Positions 23,103-36,080 of a stretch of DNA of 64,000 nt are shown here, piece by piece (within the stretch, counting starts at the first letter, position 1; every line of letters begins with the position of its first letter). Position numbers and translations under genes: made by a program. The notes beneath the pieces were generated by a model, which saw only the letters and a list, made by a program, of their open reading frames with translations, was not told where the DNA came from and did no database searches. Source of the DNA: Plutella xylostella. Taxonomy: Eukaryota > Arthropoda > Insecta > Lepidoptera > Plutellidae. The stretch lies in the NCBI RefSeq assembly GCF_932276165.1, contig NC_064006.1, positions 4,664,501 through 4,728,500 on the forward strand. The letters run 5' to 3'.

Positions 23103-26100
23103 CAATTATGTTATTAACTTTATGTAATGCTATAGCAGTAGTTTTGGTAAGGCTGAAAGTTAAGTTAAATTCAATTATCAATATTATTTAAGTATAATAA
23201 TAATATTGTTCTCTCAATCACAATCTTATCAAGTCGCAACTACTTTTAGCCTCCATCCAATAATCTCATTCCACTTAGCCCTAATCGGTAGTCTTCCTAC
23301 ATAATGAACCGCCTCTTGACCGCTTATGATCCTTTTAAAATGCTTTAAAAGCAATAATGCGCCACGCGCCTGCCTCGGTGGCCGGCGCGCGACTGACTCA
23401 AAAGCTGCATAATTTTTAATCACACGACCGAGTAAGCAGCTGATACCGTAGAACGCGCGATATTGAGGGTAGTTATAGCTTAACTGGCGGGAAAGGGAAA
23501 TTGGCTTTTGTAACCGTCGCCGGAACGAATCCCGCGCTTTATGATGAGCCGGCGTTTTCGCGTGCGTATTAGTTTTCTATTCGATTTCTGTTTGGATTCT
23601 AAGGAGAGCGGGTTTTGTGTGGGAATTTTTGGTTATGGGAATCATTTGAGATGTGGCAACATTTACGAATATAAATATATATTTCATATACAAATCCTAT
23701 ATTTTCTCTCATACTTAATAACCCTACGGTGTCTTGCATGTATTTCGTTTACATAGGTAATTAAAACCCAGAGCTACAGTTACAGGATTACGTTATTACA
23801 ACGCATGGTAGAGATCCTTATATCACTTGACACTTATTAGAGCAGTGTGATATTTCTGGTAAACCATGAAGCACATTCCTCTCAAATCTTAAATCCGAGG
23901 TACCAGGAGGCCATGAATACAAAGAAAGTCTCGTCACAGTAGCCTCGTCCCGCCATACATCCACAAGTGTCACATTGCACAATACATCGATGTCTCCCTC
24001 GCTTGCGAGTAGCGACTATTGTTATGCTAAATAGGCGATTCACTTACAGAGTGATCTATTTTTTAATTACACGCATCAGTTGAATGGTAATAAGGGCGAA
24101 ACTTTAGTTTGGATACTTACTAGTAAAATTGTAATTTTTTTACTCTCCTGAGAATGTTAAATGTTATTTGGAAGATTTTTTATATGCAGAGTTAGAAATT
24201 CATAGTTCATCCCACAGTATATCCTCCTATCGTACTTTGAAGTACTAAAGTAGGTAAGTAAGGTACTATATAATTGACAGTAAAAAAGTTACCACAAAGA
24301 TTGAACCAAGAAATATTAAAAACTAATCACAAATAATCAACGCCAGCTTATTCAATAATGGCGCGAAATCAAATCCCACAGCCACAAATGATGACACAAG
24401 ATATCAAATAACAATTTAGATTGATATGACCCCACCAAGACCGCCGGCGATAAGCCAATGGCTCCCTGTTTATTTGATTACGTGTTTTTTGATACAATAA
24501 GGTATACACCCTCCATGGAGTATAGATGTTTGTTCACAAAATACATTTAAGAAGGTACGCACTGGCCACTAATAAAACTGAGGTATATTTTTCTTTTCAT
24601 CGCGTCTTATTGGCCGTCACGTGTTTAAATTACTTCTATTCTATAATAAATTCTATTCTTTCATCTCAGATACTAAATTAGGTAGGAACAAGTCAATTTA
24701 GAATGTATCCGAGATAAAAGAATAGACTTTAGGATGGGCCAATTTGTTCATAGGCGAACTTAATGTTTATATCATTCTCTTCCCGCCAACCTTGGCTGTT
24801 GTGGAGAAAGCATATACGTAGTACTTAATACTTTCATGGGAGAAAGTGATAAGTAGTGAATGCAGTGCGATAGTCTTTCAGGTAATACCTACTTAGTTAA
24901 TTTTATTTAATAATTACTGTACTATGCTGAAGGTGGAATTCAAAAACGGCTACAAACCCGAATTATTGTCACAGTTACATCATGAACCTGTTAATAACGA
25001 CGCGGCCAACAGTTGAGCAACTAATTTGCCAAGTTGGTGACAATAACGTCCAATTTGTAGGTGTATCGCTGCGGACGCACGATAGCTTTGACATTTCTGT
25101 TTAAAACTGTAATGGGATAAAGAAACACCGTCGACCCCTGTTTGGGGGAGCACTTAGTTATAGAAACAGGCGGACTGTACGGTCTTGATATTTTTGCAAT
25201 GTGTTACTCTACGATATAGGAGTAAGCTATTTTTTAGATTTCACTAAGTATAAAAACAAAAAATAGGTCAGATTGTCATGTAGATTGATAGTAAGTGAAA
25301 AAAATAATATTTTCCTGCAGGTTCGATTCCGTTTGAACTTATTTATTGTATGTAGAATTGTAGGTGTGCAATTATAAAAATCTATAAGTACCTATTTTTT
25401 CTACAAAATATACTTCTCGTAGTTCTTAACTCAAACAGTGTGACAAATTTGGCAAGTCCAATATCGTAAAGTATCAAAACCGTTCCGTTTCGCGTCCCGG
25501 CGCGCACCATTCACGGCGAATCAGCGTACAAAATGTTATTATTTGTAACATAATCCGCGAACAAACTATACGCCAGGATTGATATTACACTGGGGTGATA
25601 TTGACATTAATTTATATGGATACGGTTTAAAAATGTATAATGCGGCGTAATGGGCGGGACGTGGCGCTAATAAGGTCCCCAGGCGAGGCGGGAGGAAGAT
25701 ACGTGGCATTAGGACAGTGGTCGATAAGTAGGTGCCTATACATATACACCTGTGGGGTTACCACTTACCAGAAGCAACCGTACCACCAGCACATCAGCAA
25801 TTAAGAATCCTTCAGCAGCGTCCCTCGCTTGTAAAAGTAAGTGGCGTTGCTTAAGGATTGTTTATTGCTATTGTGTCGGTGGTGGTACGGCAGCTGTATG
25901 ATACATACTGCTATAATTTTCAAGTGAAAGTGTGAAAACATATTTTCTAGAGACACTTTCAATACTTTTATGCAACGCAGTGCTATATGATTAGCTGACT
26001 GGGAGAAAAGTTAAACGGTAGGTAATGTTTTTTTTAATTAAATTTGAGGTTTAAAATAATGAAATGATTGGTTTCTTTACATGGAATGAGACTTCGGCAA

Positions 26101-26484
26101 TATCTAGACAAATCTAAGTCTGTAATTTAAAAAAAAAAGGTTACACCAACGCAATAATAATTTTCCCGTTGTTTGTTACCCAAACTAACCAAACACAAGC
26201 AGCAGTAATAACAATTATGTATAATACCAATATTAAACCACAACATGGCTTTCTCGTGAGATTTTAGTATGAAAAGGTAATGAGATAAAAATTGTGACCA
26301 TAGAGGTGTGGACTCCTGCCGATCCATCATTTCTAGACGCACCCCTGAATTTGCCGCCAAATATTACCAACTTATCTTCCTTTGGTGAACGTGATAGGTA
26401 CAAATTGCAGTTTTATAGAGTTTTTACGCGACTGACTCGAATTCGTCTAGAGAGAGTATTTTTTTTTTAATTTTTTTTTTTGTG

Positions 26485-26580
26485 TTTATAATTGTGTCTC
26501 GGGTTCGATCCCCGGCCGGGCAGTTATTTGTTTAAAGACACATTTTTGTACCTAGACCTACTATTTAGTGTTATGTGATA
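26485..26580 (+). mobile_element. tRNA-derived SINE fragment
   Basis: B box in CGGGTTCGATCCCCGG followed by GGGCAG, GTTTAAAGACAC and TTTTTGTACCT, the same order as in the fuller SINE at 32093. The A-box half is missing. Confidence 0.65.
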
Positions 26581-28331
26581 TCAGAAACCCTGCTGTATAT
26601 TTGCATTTTTTTTAACTATTATGTGTAGGTCTTCATTGTGTTGTATCTCTAATATATAGTGATAAATCTTTCACGCTAAATCTACATTCGGTATTTCGGT
26701 ATTCGCATCCGAAAAGCATGCAGCGAAAAATATATGCAAATAGCTATTGTATTTAAATCCGGTGTCCATGGACAAATTAATATAAATAAATTGTTAAATA
26801 GCGTGTAAAGTTTATCCTTTTCACTTTTATGTTGCCGAATAAACGTACACGATATTATGTATAACCATTATTGATAGAATTATTATAATAGGTAGTCTAC
26901 CATATCGTTTCATACATTAAATTTTGGATCCTACCTACATACGTACCTACTTTGTTATAGAGAGGTATAGGTTACCTACACATTGTTTTTAACGCTGTCC
27001 GATATAAGCCCAACCATCTATAGCTATGGTTAAATACATCATTCACAATTATTATCAAAATATTGTAGTTATAGGTAGTTAGGTAAGTATATAAACAAAG
27101 ATCCTCGTATACGTAACATATACAAAACAGCCAGCACTGACTATGCCATTCCATCTCCATTCATACAACAAAGAGACTGGCCAGCAGTCAACCTCTTTGT
27201 ATAAAATCAACTGCGTGTAAAATTTAAATAAACGGTTTGGCGCTAATTCCCTTCCTAATTTGAATCCGTAGTTGACGCCGCGGTTTTGACGTCTTTATTC
27301 GAATTCCGAATAATGAGAAATTAGCCGCGCTCCGATGATCGCATTCATATTTTAAAATCGTTCGCAAATGTTTCAATTTTGACACAATTAATTTTGTTTA
27401 ATGTATCTGTCACTTTCCCTTATGACTAATTTAACTACATGATTATGTAAATTGAGTTTGTTTACAGTGGGTTTTTCTATCCGTGGCTCTGTAGTGAAAT
27501 CATTTCGACAATAGTAATCGGATCCGAAGTCAATTAGGCATGCTTTTTTACATGACAAAAAAATATAATTTTACACTACTTAAAATCACTTTTTAAATCA
27601 AATGGTGCATCGTTTTTGGTCAAACTGAGTTAACTGAGTTCCTTCGCGATAGATAAGATTCTGAAAATATAAAATTTCACTTAAGTATTTTGAGGTAGGT
27701 ACTGTCATCTTTGATCCACTTGAACCAACACAAATTCACCACCTACCTAGTCATACCTAATTACCAATTTGCTATAAAGACGCCGTGCTAACGGCACAGT
27801 CACACTCTATCCCCGAGGTGATAAATCAGGGACGTAAAATAATACTCCTGAGGGATCGCTCCAGCCTGTCACTTGTTATAATAGGGTGTTTTATCCGCCG
27901 CGCCATCGGCCGTGGCCATAGAATTGGGCGGCTTGAAAAACCTAATTATTAAAAAAGTGTTGTATCTAATAAAATATATAATGATATCGATTCTGAAGGT
28001 GGAAATTTTAAATTTCGAGACGTCAAAACCTTAATTTCTTTGTTTAAAATTCGACTTTATGATTGTTTCCGTAAATGTCATTTTATGCTAGCAATTTTTT
28101 TAGTTTGACAGCGTTAAAATTAGAATTTCTGCCTTCAGAATCAACATCAATATCTAATTCAAATTCATTAAATTCATTCATTCATTCAACAAACCACCTG
28201 TTCAATTTTAAATCAATGATTGACAGTTGGTTAGATTGACAAAGCACAAAAGTGTAACTCAGTAAAATTTTGGAACTACCTACCAAGTTGTTTGGACCGA
28301 ACTGTACCTACACTTAGGTACTTTTGTGTTA

Positions 28332-28472
28332 AGCTGCGTACAGACCGGCCCAACGAACGCCCAACGAACGCCCAAATATGGATATTTATCATACATAATA
28401 CATGGCAAATTGCAGCAACGAAGGTCACGAAATCCGTTCGTTGGCGTTCGTTTGGCCGGTCTGTACGCAGCT
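28332..28472. mobile_element. Palindromic MITE with TTA target duplication, family 2, copy 2
   Basis: Ends are AGCTGCGTACAGACCGGCC and its complement, with CAACGAACGCC motifs in each arm, flanked by TTA at 28329-28331 and 28473-28475. Same family as 6108-6238. Confidence 0.85.
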
Positions 28473-28963
28473 TTAGAGGTTACTTGAGCATCAACATAAA
28501 ACTGTGGCAGTGTCGTATTACTAATCAATGTTAAATTGAAAACATAGAAATCCATTACACGATTTAATTGAATAATTCACGTTAACAAGCCCTCCCCCAT
28601 TCATCTGGGCATAGAGATCTGTGGTCACTTCAGCTTATGAAAAACGAAAAACGAAGGAAGAAGCTAACCACGACTATATCTTGATGTTTTAAACGTAGGT
28701 ACCGATTAAATGTACTATTGGAGCCAAAATGAACCGTTTTTCGGGTACCTACCATGAAAGTAACACAAGATTTTCAGGGTTGCAACAACATACTTAATAT
28801 AAAAATCGTAAACACAATACATGCACTTTTGCGATGTGGTATGGTATGTTTAAAATGACTGTAGTAATGATAGATCTCGTTTAATTTTTGTGAAGCTACA
28901 GTGACCCTTGCGATCCCGAATGTTCGGGGGAATCAATGAGTCGCCGGCGGTGTCAGTGGGGCC

Positions 28964-29445
28964 TAGGGCATGCAATACCGGTAATATTTTCAATACCGGT
29001 ATTGAGTTCCGGTATTAGAACTCAATACCGGGATCCCGGTATTAATACCGGTATTAGACTTCCTTATTATAAATGGCATAAGTATATTTTGTTTAAAGGT
29101 CGCATAGGGCAAAATACAACAAGAAAAAGCAATCAAATTCTATATTATGTAAAAAAAATTAGGGGAATTGAGTATTACAGTTAAAATTTTAGAACGCATG
29201 GCCAACAAGTAGTTTTCCAAAGGCCAAAAACCGCATGTAACGCTAGAAAACAAGTGCACTTTCATAGTATATGGGAGCACAAGGCTAACTATATCTTAAT
29301 CGCTTGATTTATAGCCTAAAGAATGACCGATTCCGGTATTACTTCAATACCGGTATTAACTTTCAATACCGGTATTAAAAAAAGCGTGGATTTTGTCCGG
29401 GATCCCGGTATTAGCAATACCGGTATTGCGGTAATGCATGCCCTA
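28964..29445. mobile_element. hAT-type non-autonomous element with ACCGGT palindrome arrays
   Basis: A 482-bp element with ends TAGGGCATGCAATACCGGTA and the complementary GCATGCCCTA, flanked by a perfect 8-bp duplication GTGGGGCC (28956-28963 and 29446-29453). An 8-bp duplication and TAGGG ends are diagnostic of hAT transposons. Both terminal thirds carry many copies of AATACCGGTATT or its halves. No transposase is present. Confidence 0.9.
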
Positions 29446-29453
29446 GTGGGGCC

Positions 29454-30464
29454 CCACTCACTTACGCCTTCGTATGGAGTTCTCATTGCACACATTGTAT
29501 TTGACCCTTGGGTAATTCGGAGCTAGAGTAGGTACTTACGCCATCACTTTGATGCGATGCATTCAATGATAACCTGCAGTTCAAATGACAAACTATAGGT
29601 TTTACAGCTATAAGCTACTTATAGATTATGAGTCATTAATTATAGAGATACTTACATTGGATTTTAATTTGCCATACAAGTTGGGTAGGTACAGATACGG
29701 ACCTACCTATGATTTATTATTCATCTTATAATCCATCTATTTCCAACACTTTAAACACAAATCTTTACGTTAATAAGTTTCGTACGTTTTCTTCTATCTA
29801 TTTATTTCAACGGTTAGTCAAATGCTTTAACCATAACGAGAATAGCCAACATTATCTGACCGATGTCACAATGACCCTCACGCTCGGATTTATTACGGAA
29901 CCCACCTGTCACGGACCACTTCCCTAAGGAACCCCATTTCGCACTGATTTCATTTAGTACTGTCTCCGGCTTATTAAATATGTTGCGTTATAATAGTTTG
30001 TAGGATGTTGATAGGCAGTCATTATGTTTGATTGTTGCAGTGTAAACTTACAAAACGTATTAGTACTAACATTAAGTAAGTACCTTATAATTATATATAT
30101 TATTATTACCAAAAGCAATATTAGAGTTTGTGCTAGTGGTAGGTTTAGTTTAAAATAAAACCCATTAAACCTAGTCAAGTCAACTATTTAAAACCAAAAA
30201 TTTACACGTAAAATACATCAATGTTTTTTTCCTAAACCCCATTCGATTCTACCAGGGTAGCATAGAATAGCCGCATGTCACATTAGATCCCGCGATAATA
30301 GGATCCCATTATGCCACCGTCTCGAACGTTCCCCCGGGAGACGTATCGATTGCGTTCCAATTTCGAATTTGTTGGCTGTTTGGAGTGTGGTCATTGCCTC
30401 GGTCAATATTTTTTTATTGGTAGGTTGGTAACTTTTTTGTGATTTTTCATGATTTCTTAATAAG
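29454..30464. other. Intergenic stretch, nothing assigned
   Basis: AT-rich; only short open frames without motifs. A slightly GC-richer patch lies near 30270-30370. Confidence 0.4.
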
Positions 30465-31049
30465 TAGGGCAAAACACCCAGTAACTGACCACCTTAAGGG
30501 AGTTGTTCCAGTAATTTATCTGTAGCGGGCTCAATTCTTATCGCTTATTAAATCCGATTTTTGTTTTAGAAACTAGAATAACAGAGCTACATTCCTGAGT
30601 AAATAGCAAACATGTAAAAGTTACTAATTTTTTTATATATTTTTGCAAACAAAAAGTAGTGATTTTCCCAGTAACTGACCACTAAAATCTAGTAACTGAC
30701 CACACTCGAGGCCAGTAACTGACCACCAATTTAAAATGGTTTAAAAATGGAATTATTATTAAATCTTATTATTATTTATTTATTTGATTACTTCATGTAA
30801 TAGTACCGATCCTCTGGTCTCTTTTAATGTGTGACACATCACTTTTGCTCAATGTTTCTTAACTGAAAAGTGCATTAAATTAATTAATCAGATTAATGCA
30901 TAATTTAAATAATATCTTATCCTAATAATGAACCATTTATTTATTAAAAACACAAGTTTATGCATTTTTGTTAAATACTAAAAACAAAGGAATAAACACA
31001 CATGCACATAGTGAACACGCATTTTAAATTTACAGCTTTCAGGGAGATT

Positions 31050-31584
31050 CTTCTTCTTCTTTGGGTACCATCTCCTATCGGAGGTCGGCAATCATCTGGC
31101 TTATTCTTTCCTTCGAGACTGCTGCTCGGAACAAGGATGTGGTGTCGGTGTTGTACCAGTCTTTCAGATTTTGGACCCAAGATGTTCTTTTTCGACCGGG
31201 TCTTCGACGGCCTTGAATTTTCCCTTGTAGGAGAAGTTGCAATAAACCGTATTTACTGTTGCGCATAATATGTCCCAGGTACTGCAACTTTCTCCTTTTT
31301 ACGGTTTTAAGCACTTCGGTCCCTTTTTTCATTCTCTGCAATACCGTTTCGTTTTTTATTTTATCCCTCCATGATATCTTCAATATTCTTCTATAAACCC
31401 ACATTTCGAATGCTTCTAACCGTTTACACATGGTCTGGGTTAAAGTCCAAGCTTCTACTCCGTAAAGAAGTATTGAAAATATGTAGCATCGGAGTAATCG
31501 ACACCTGGAGGATATCTTGAGACTACGGTTGCAGAGAAGATGGCTCATTTTCATGAATGCATTTCGGGCTTGTTCGATGCGGCA
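31050..31584 (-). mobile_element. 5'-truncated LINE insertion with 11-bp target duplication
   Basis: 535 bp absent from the matching inner arm (near 35507) and flanked by TCAGGGAGATT on both sides (31039-31049 and 31585-31595). The minus strand encodes the C-terminal part of a non-LTR ORF: CRLLRCYIFSILLYGVEAWT, LEAFEMWVYRRILKISWRDK, RRKLQYLGHIMRN and RRRPGRKRTSW, with a stop near 31075. It ends in an AAGAAGAAGAAG tail. Truncation, tail and duplication are the marks of target-primed reverse transcription. Confidence 0.9.
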
Positions 31585-32092
31585 TCAGGGAGATTAAGTG
31601 GCCCCAATGTAGTACCTTCAGATAAGTCACATAAAGGGTGATTTTGTTTGTCCGGAACAAGCCAGGATCAGTGGGACAGACCCATGAAGCAATGCTCGTT
31701 TCTGGCACCATGACCAGAAACGAGCATTTTCTTAAATATAAAGTAGCGAATCCAAGCGCTAAAGCCGGTCTTTTCTATATTCGGTATCAACTGATGAGGA
31801 GGAGGAATCGTGGCGGATTGTATTGTCGGCCTGGGAAAACATAAATTCCCCGCCGGAAAAGTAGGCCCTTTCCCCGCCGGTCCTTTCAAGGATGTAGGAC
31901 CAGAGACAGATGGTTTTCATTATTGCCGAAACCCCACCCAGAGACTTTCAGTGCGGCTAAAAGAGTCATTGAGGCTAGCCAATGTAATTATGACCGAATC
32001 AGATATTGGGGGTTAGTTTTCAGGATACAAAGATGGATGCCTTGACGAACGGGATTTCAATGACTTTGTTGAGGATTCAACTGGAATATTTA

Positions 32093-32360
32093 GGATTAAG
32101 ACGGTCGAATGGCGTAGTGGTTAGTGGCCCTGACTGCTATGCCGAAGGTCCCGGGTTCGATTTACGGCTGAGGCAGATATTTGTTTAAAGACAGATATTT
32201 GTACTCGGGTCTTGGGTATTGATATATATATATATATTTAATATGTATCTATCTATGTATTTGTGTACATATATCAGCTGTCCGATACCCATAACACAGG
32301 CTCTGCCTAGCTTGGGGTCGGATGGCCGTCTGTGAGATGTCCCCACATATTCTTCTCTTA
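32093..32360 (+). mobile_element. tRNA-derived SINE inserted in the outer pogo-like element
   Basis: Absent from the matching inner arm (near 35010). It carries an A-box-like TGGCGTAGTGGTTAGTGG, B-box-like GGTTCGATTTACGGC, a GTTTAAAGACAGATATTTGT body, a TA microsatellite, and a tail with GCTTGGGGTCGGATGGCCGT and GAGATGTCCCCA. This is the layout of common lepidopteran SINEs. Target duplication is not clear. Confidence 0.85.
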
Positions 32361-33117
32361 TGCTGTTGAAACGTGCTTTCGTAGGTAAGTATTTGGCCAA
32401 AGACAGGAGTAGTCATTTCTGCAAGGGGGACAGGGAATCTTTGCCTCGTTGAAGAGGCGTCACTGAAGCAGAAAATCGCTGTACTTTCTGCATTTTCCGC
32501 TGCTGGACTAATGGCAGACCCAATGATAGTATAGCGTTGCCAGTGGATTCCGGATAGTTGTGGTATCGGTTCTAAATGGCTGGGGTGTTGGTCGTGGTAA
32601 CAACTTATAGAAGAATGCCCCATTTCTTGTGTGCTAATTTTACCGTTCTGTTTGAAATCCTCTGGCCGTTCATAATGCCATTGAAGGGCGTGTTGGTGCA
32701 CCGGCTGAGGGTGCTAGCATTGTAGTGATGCTTTCTTTTTCCTATTTTGCTGAAGTGGCTTTGCCTGTCTTTGGAAAAATGTGGAGGCGCGTTTCGTCGG
32801 TAACGTATATTCGGGTTGGGTCATTAATAGCGTCATTGAGGTCTTGTTCGCCAAGTGCTTTTGTGCTCGGGGAACCAATTTCATCTGGTTCACAAGCGCT
32901 GGCATTTGTTAGGTACGCCTTCAGCTGTTCTGAAGATAGCATTTGAGTTTCTTTTCATAGAGTGAGATGGTGAAAGCCATTTGTCTCCTGGTCTTGCATT
33001 CTTGAAGGGACTGCTCCAAGGATTGAGACATCTGTCTTGATCCTGGAGAATCCACATTATCCTAGGCTGATAGTATGCTCCACTAGCGTTTTTATCTTCC
33101 TCATCAGCTAATACCAA
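32249..33117 (-). pseudogene. Decayed DDE transposase of the outer pogo-like element
   Basis: Pieces in several frames: SPFKNARPGDKW (a helix-turn-helix/CENP-B-like region, compare FKNxxPGxKW), then LTNASACEPDE, LNDAINDPTRIYVTDE and KTGKA. The last pieces correspond to the NDPxRIFNxDET...PKTGKV block around the first catalytic Asp of DDE_1 transposases. Frameshifts and stops separate them, and a later block (HYERPEDFKQ...GHSS) fits the region downstream. The family assignment is by motif recall; no function is expected. Confidence 0.75.
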
Positions 33118-33424
33118 ATCTGGAACAAACTTGGACTTTGTGTTTGAATTCTCTTTATTTTAAAATGTGCTTGCATGTCACCCTGAATTATTTTGGAATG
33201 TCTTGTTGATCCTAGTTTGTCTCAGACAAGTGGAATTGCCTTTTCTATACTTTTTTTGCTATTTTGGCGCTTCTTCATCTCGCTGAAAGCTGTAAAAATA
33301 TATCATATATAATAATACCAGTAACTGACCACCAATTTACCCAATAACTGACCACCTATGTCAGTAAATGGAAGGAGTGAAGATAGAATGCTCATATTTT
33401 GACACAAGAAAATGAGCTTTAATA

Positions 33425-36080
33425 GGGTAAAACACCCAGTAACTGACCATGTGCCAGTAACTGACCACCTTCGTCTTCAACTCCAATAAATAAGAAATAT
33501 AGCCAAGCATCTAGTGAACATCCAGTCTATTTTGTGGTTCATTGAGAGCATTACTGATACAAAAGATTTTACCAGCCACCAACAGATGGATAGTGAGCGA
33601 TCGAAAAAGTTCAGTTGGCGCGCGAAGCGAGTAAATTGCAGTTGTGACTAACGTATTTGTTAAGGTAAGTGAGTTTTTTGATCGTAAATTTTACCATTAA
33701 AAAAATTGAAATCAATGAAAGAAAAAATTATACCATATAGATTTCATTATAAAGATTACGTTTTTGATAATATTCAGCTTGTTATTTCCCGTTTGATTGT
33801 TTTTAAAGGGGTTGACAGTTACTGGACGACAAAACAGCGATTTTCCAATAACTGACCACCTATGTCGGTTATTGGGATTTTTGGTTGAAGCTGAATTTAG
33901 GCAAAATAAGAACGTAATATTAAAGCTCATATGTGCCATTTTCTTGTGTCAAAATATGAGCATTCTATCTTCACTCCTTCCATTTACTGACATAGGTGGT
34001 CAGTTATTGGGTAAATTGGTGGTCAGTTACTGGTATTATTATATATGACATATTTTTACAGCTTTCAGCGAGATGAAGAAGCGCCAAAATAGCAAAAAAA
34101 GTATAGAAAAGGCAATTCCACTTGTCTGAGACAAACTAGGATCAAAAAGACATTCCAAAATAATTCAGGGTGACATGCAAGCACCTTTTAAAATATAGGG
34201 AATTCAAACACAAAGTCCAAGTTTGTTCCAGATTCGGAATTAGCTGATAAGGAAGATAAAAACGCTAGTGGAGCATACTATCAGCCTAGGATAATGTGGA
34301 TTCTCCAGGATAAAGACAGATGTCACCATTTTTTCTTAAAGATAATCCTTGGAGCAGTCCCTTCAAGAATGCAAGACCAGGAGACAATGGCTTTCACCAT
34401 CTCACTCTATGAAAAGATACTCAAATGCTATCTTCAGAACAGCTGAAGGCGTACGTAACCAACGCCAGCGCTTGTGTACCAGATGAAATTGGTTCCCCGA
34501 GCACAAAAGCACTTGGTGAACAAGACCTCAATGACGCTATTAATGACCAAACCCGAATATACGTTACCGACGAAAAGCGCCTCCACATTTGTCTAAAGAC
34601 AGGCAAAGCCACTTCAGCAAAATAGGAAAAAGATAGCATCACTACAATGCTAGCACCCTCAGCTGGTGCACCAACACGCCCTTCAATGGCATTATGAACG
34701 GCCAACGGATTTCAAACAGAACGGTAAAATTGGCACACAAGAAATGGGGCATTCTTCTATAAGTTATTACCACGACCAACACCCCAGCCATTTGGAACCG
34801 ATACCACAACTATCCGGAATCCACTGGCACCGCTATACCATCATTTTCGGACACATTAGTCCAGCAGCGGAAAATGCAGAAAGTACACCGATGTTCTGCT
34901 TCAGTGACGCCTCTTCAACGAGGCAAAGATTCCCTGTCCCACTTGCAGAAATGACTACTCCTGTCTTTGGCCAAATACTTACCTACGGAAGCACGTTTCA
35001 ACAGCATCATAAATATTCCAGTTGGATCCTCAACAAAGTCATTGAAATCCCGTTCGTCAAGGCATCCATCTTTGTATCCTGAAAAACTAACCCCCAATAT
35101 CTGATTCGGTCATAATTACAATGGCTAGCCTCAATGCCTCTTTAAGCCGCACTGAAAGTCTCTGGGTAGGGTTTCAGCAAAAATGAAAACCACCTGTCTC
35201 TGGTCCTACATCCCTGAAAGGACCGGCGGGGAAAGAGCCTACTTTTCCGGCGGCGGGGAATTTATGTTTTCCCAGGCCGACAATACAATCCGCCACGATT
35301 CCTCCTCCTCATCAGTTGATACCGAATATGGAAAAGACCCGCTTTATCGCTTGGATTCGCTACTTTATATTTAAGAAAATGCTCGTTTCTGGCACCATGA
35401 ATGCTTCATGGGCCTGTCCCACTGATCCTGGCTTGTTCCGGACAAACAAAATCGCCCTTTCTATGACTTATCTGAAGGTACTACATTGGGGCCTCTTAAT
35501 CTCCCTGAAAGCTGTAAATTTAAAATGCGTGTTCACTATGTGCATGTGTGTTTATTCCTTTGTTTTTAGTATTTAACAAAAATGCATAAACTTGTGTTTT
35601 TAATAAATAAATGGTTGATTATTAGGATAAAATATCATTTATATTATGCATTAAGCTGATTAATTAATTTAATGCACTTTTCAGTTAAGAAACCTTGAAC
35701 AAAAGTGATGTGTCACACATTAAGAGAAACCAGAGGATCGGTACTATTACATGAAGTAATCAAATAAATAAATAATAATAAGATTCAATGATAATTTCAT
35801 TTTTAAACCATTTTAAATTGGTGGTCAGTTACTAGCATCGAGTGTGGTCAGTTACTAGATTTTAGTGGTCAGTTACTGGGAAAATCACTACTAATTGTTT
35901 GCAAAAATATATAAAAAAATTAGTAAATTCTACATGTTTGCTATTTACTTAGGAATGTAGCTCTGTTATTCTAGTTTTTAAAACTAAAATCGGATTTAAT
36001 AAGCAATAAGAATTGAGCCCGCTACAGGCAAATTACTGGAACAACTCCCTTAAGGTGGTCAGTTACTGGGTGTTTTGCCC
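33425..36080 (+). mobile_element. Inner pogo/Tigger-like transposon copy (inserted, inverted)
   Basis: A full-length 2,656-bp copy with TIRs GGGTAAAACACCCAGTAACT on the left and the complement of GGGCAAAACACCCAGTAACT on the right, flanked by TA at 33423-33424 and 36081-36082. Its internal sequence AACGTAATATTAAAGC (33911-33926) shows the uninterrupted form of the site that was hit in the outer copy. CAGTAACTGACCAC repeats cluster near both ends. The transposase reads on the + strand but has stops and frame changes. Confidence 0.88.
34228..35082 (+). pseudogene. Decayed DDE transposase of the inner pogo-like element
   Basis: The same protein as in the outer copy on the opposite strand: VTNASACVPDE, LNDAINDQTRIYVTDE, LKTGKA, then EKDSITTMLAPSAGAP and HYERPTDFKQ. 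An internal TAG after KTGKATSAK and frame changes break it. The two copies share most of their residues and also their stop after SAK, so the element was already defective, moved by a helper transposase, or has decayed in parallel. Confidence 0.75.

Larger units (their letters stand above)
19291..28331. other. Gene desert, 9 kb
   Basis: No exon or RNA gene can be supported. It contains small MITE pieces, a CTACG cluster and a SINE piece listed separately. GC-richer, less repetitive islands at about 22190-22370, 22830-23100, 23230-23540, 25470-25700 and 27230-27370 are candidate regulatory DNA. Confidence 0.4.

Noticed and set aside
32103..32165. A-box and B-box sequence as a functional tRNA gene
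   Set aside because: The acceptor and T-arms do not pair properly and the body continues into a SINE tail.
32221..32240. TA microsatellite as a separate feature
   Set aside because: It is part of the SINE body at 32093-32360.
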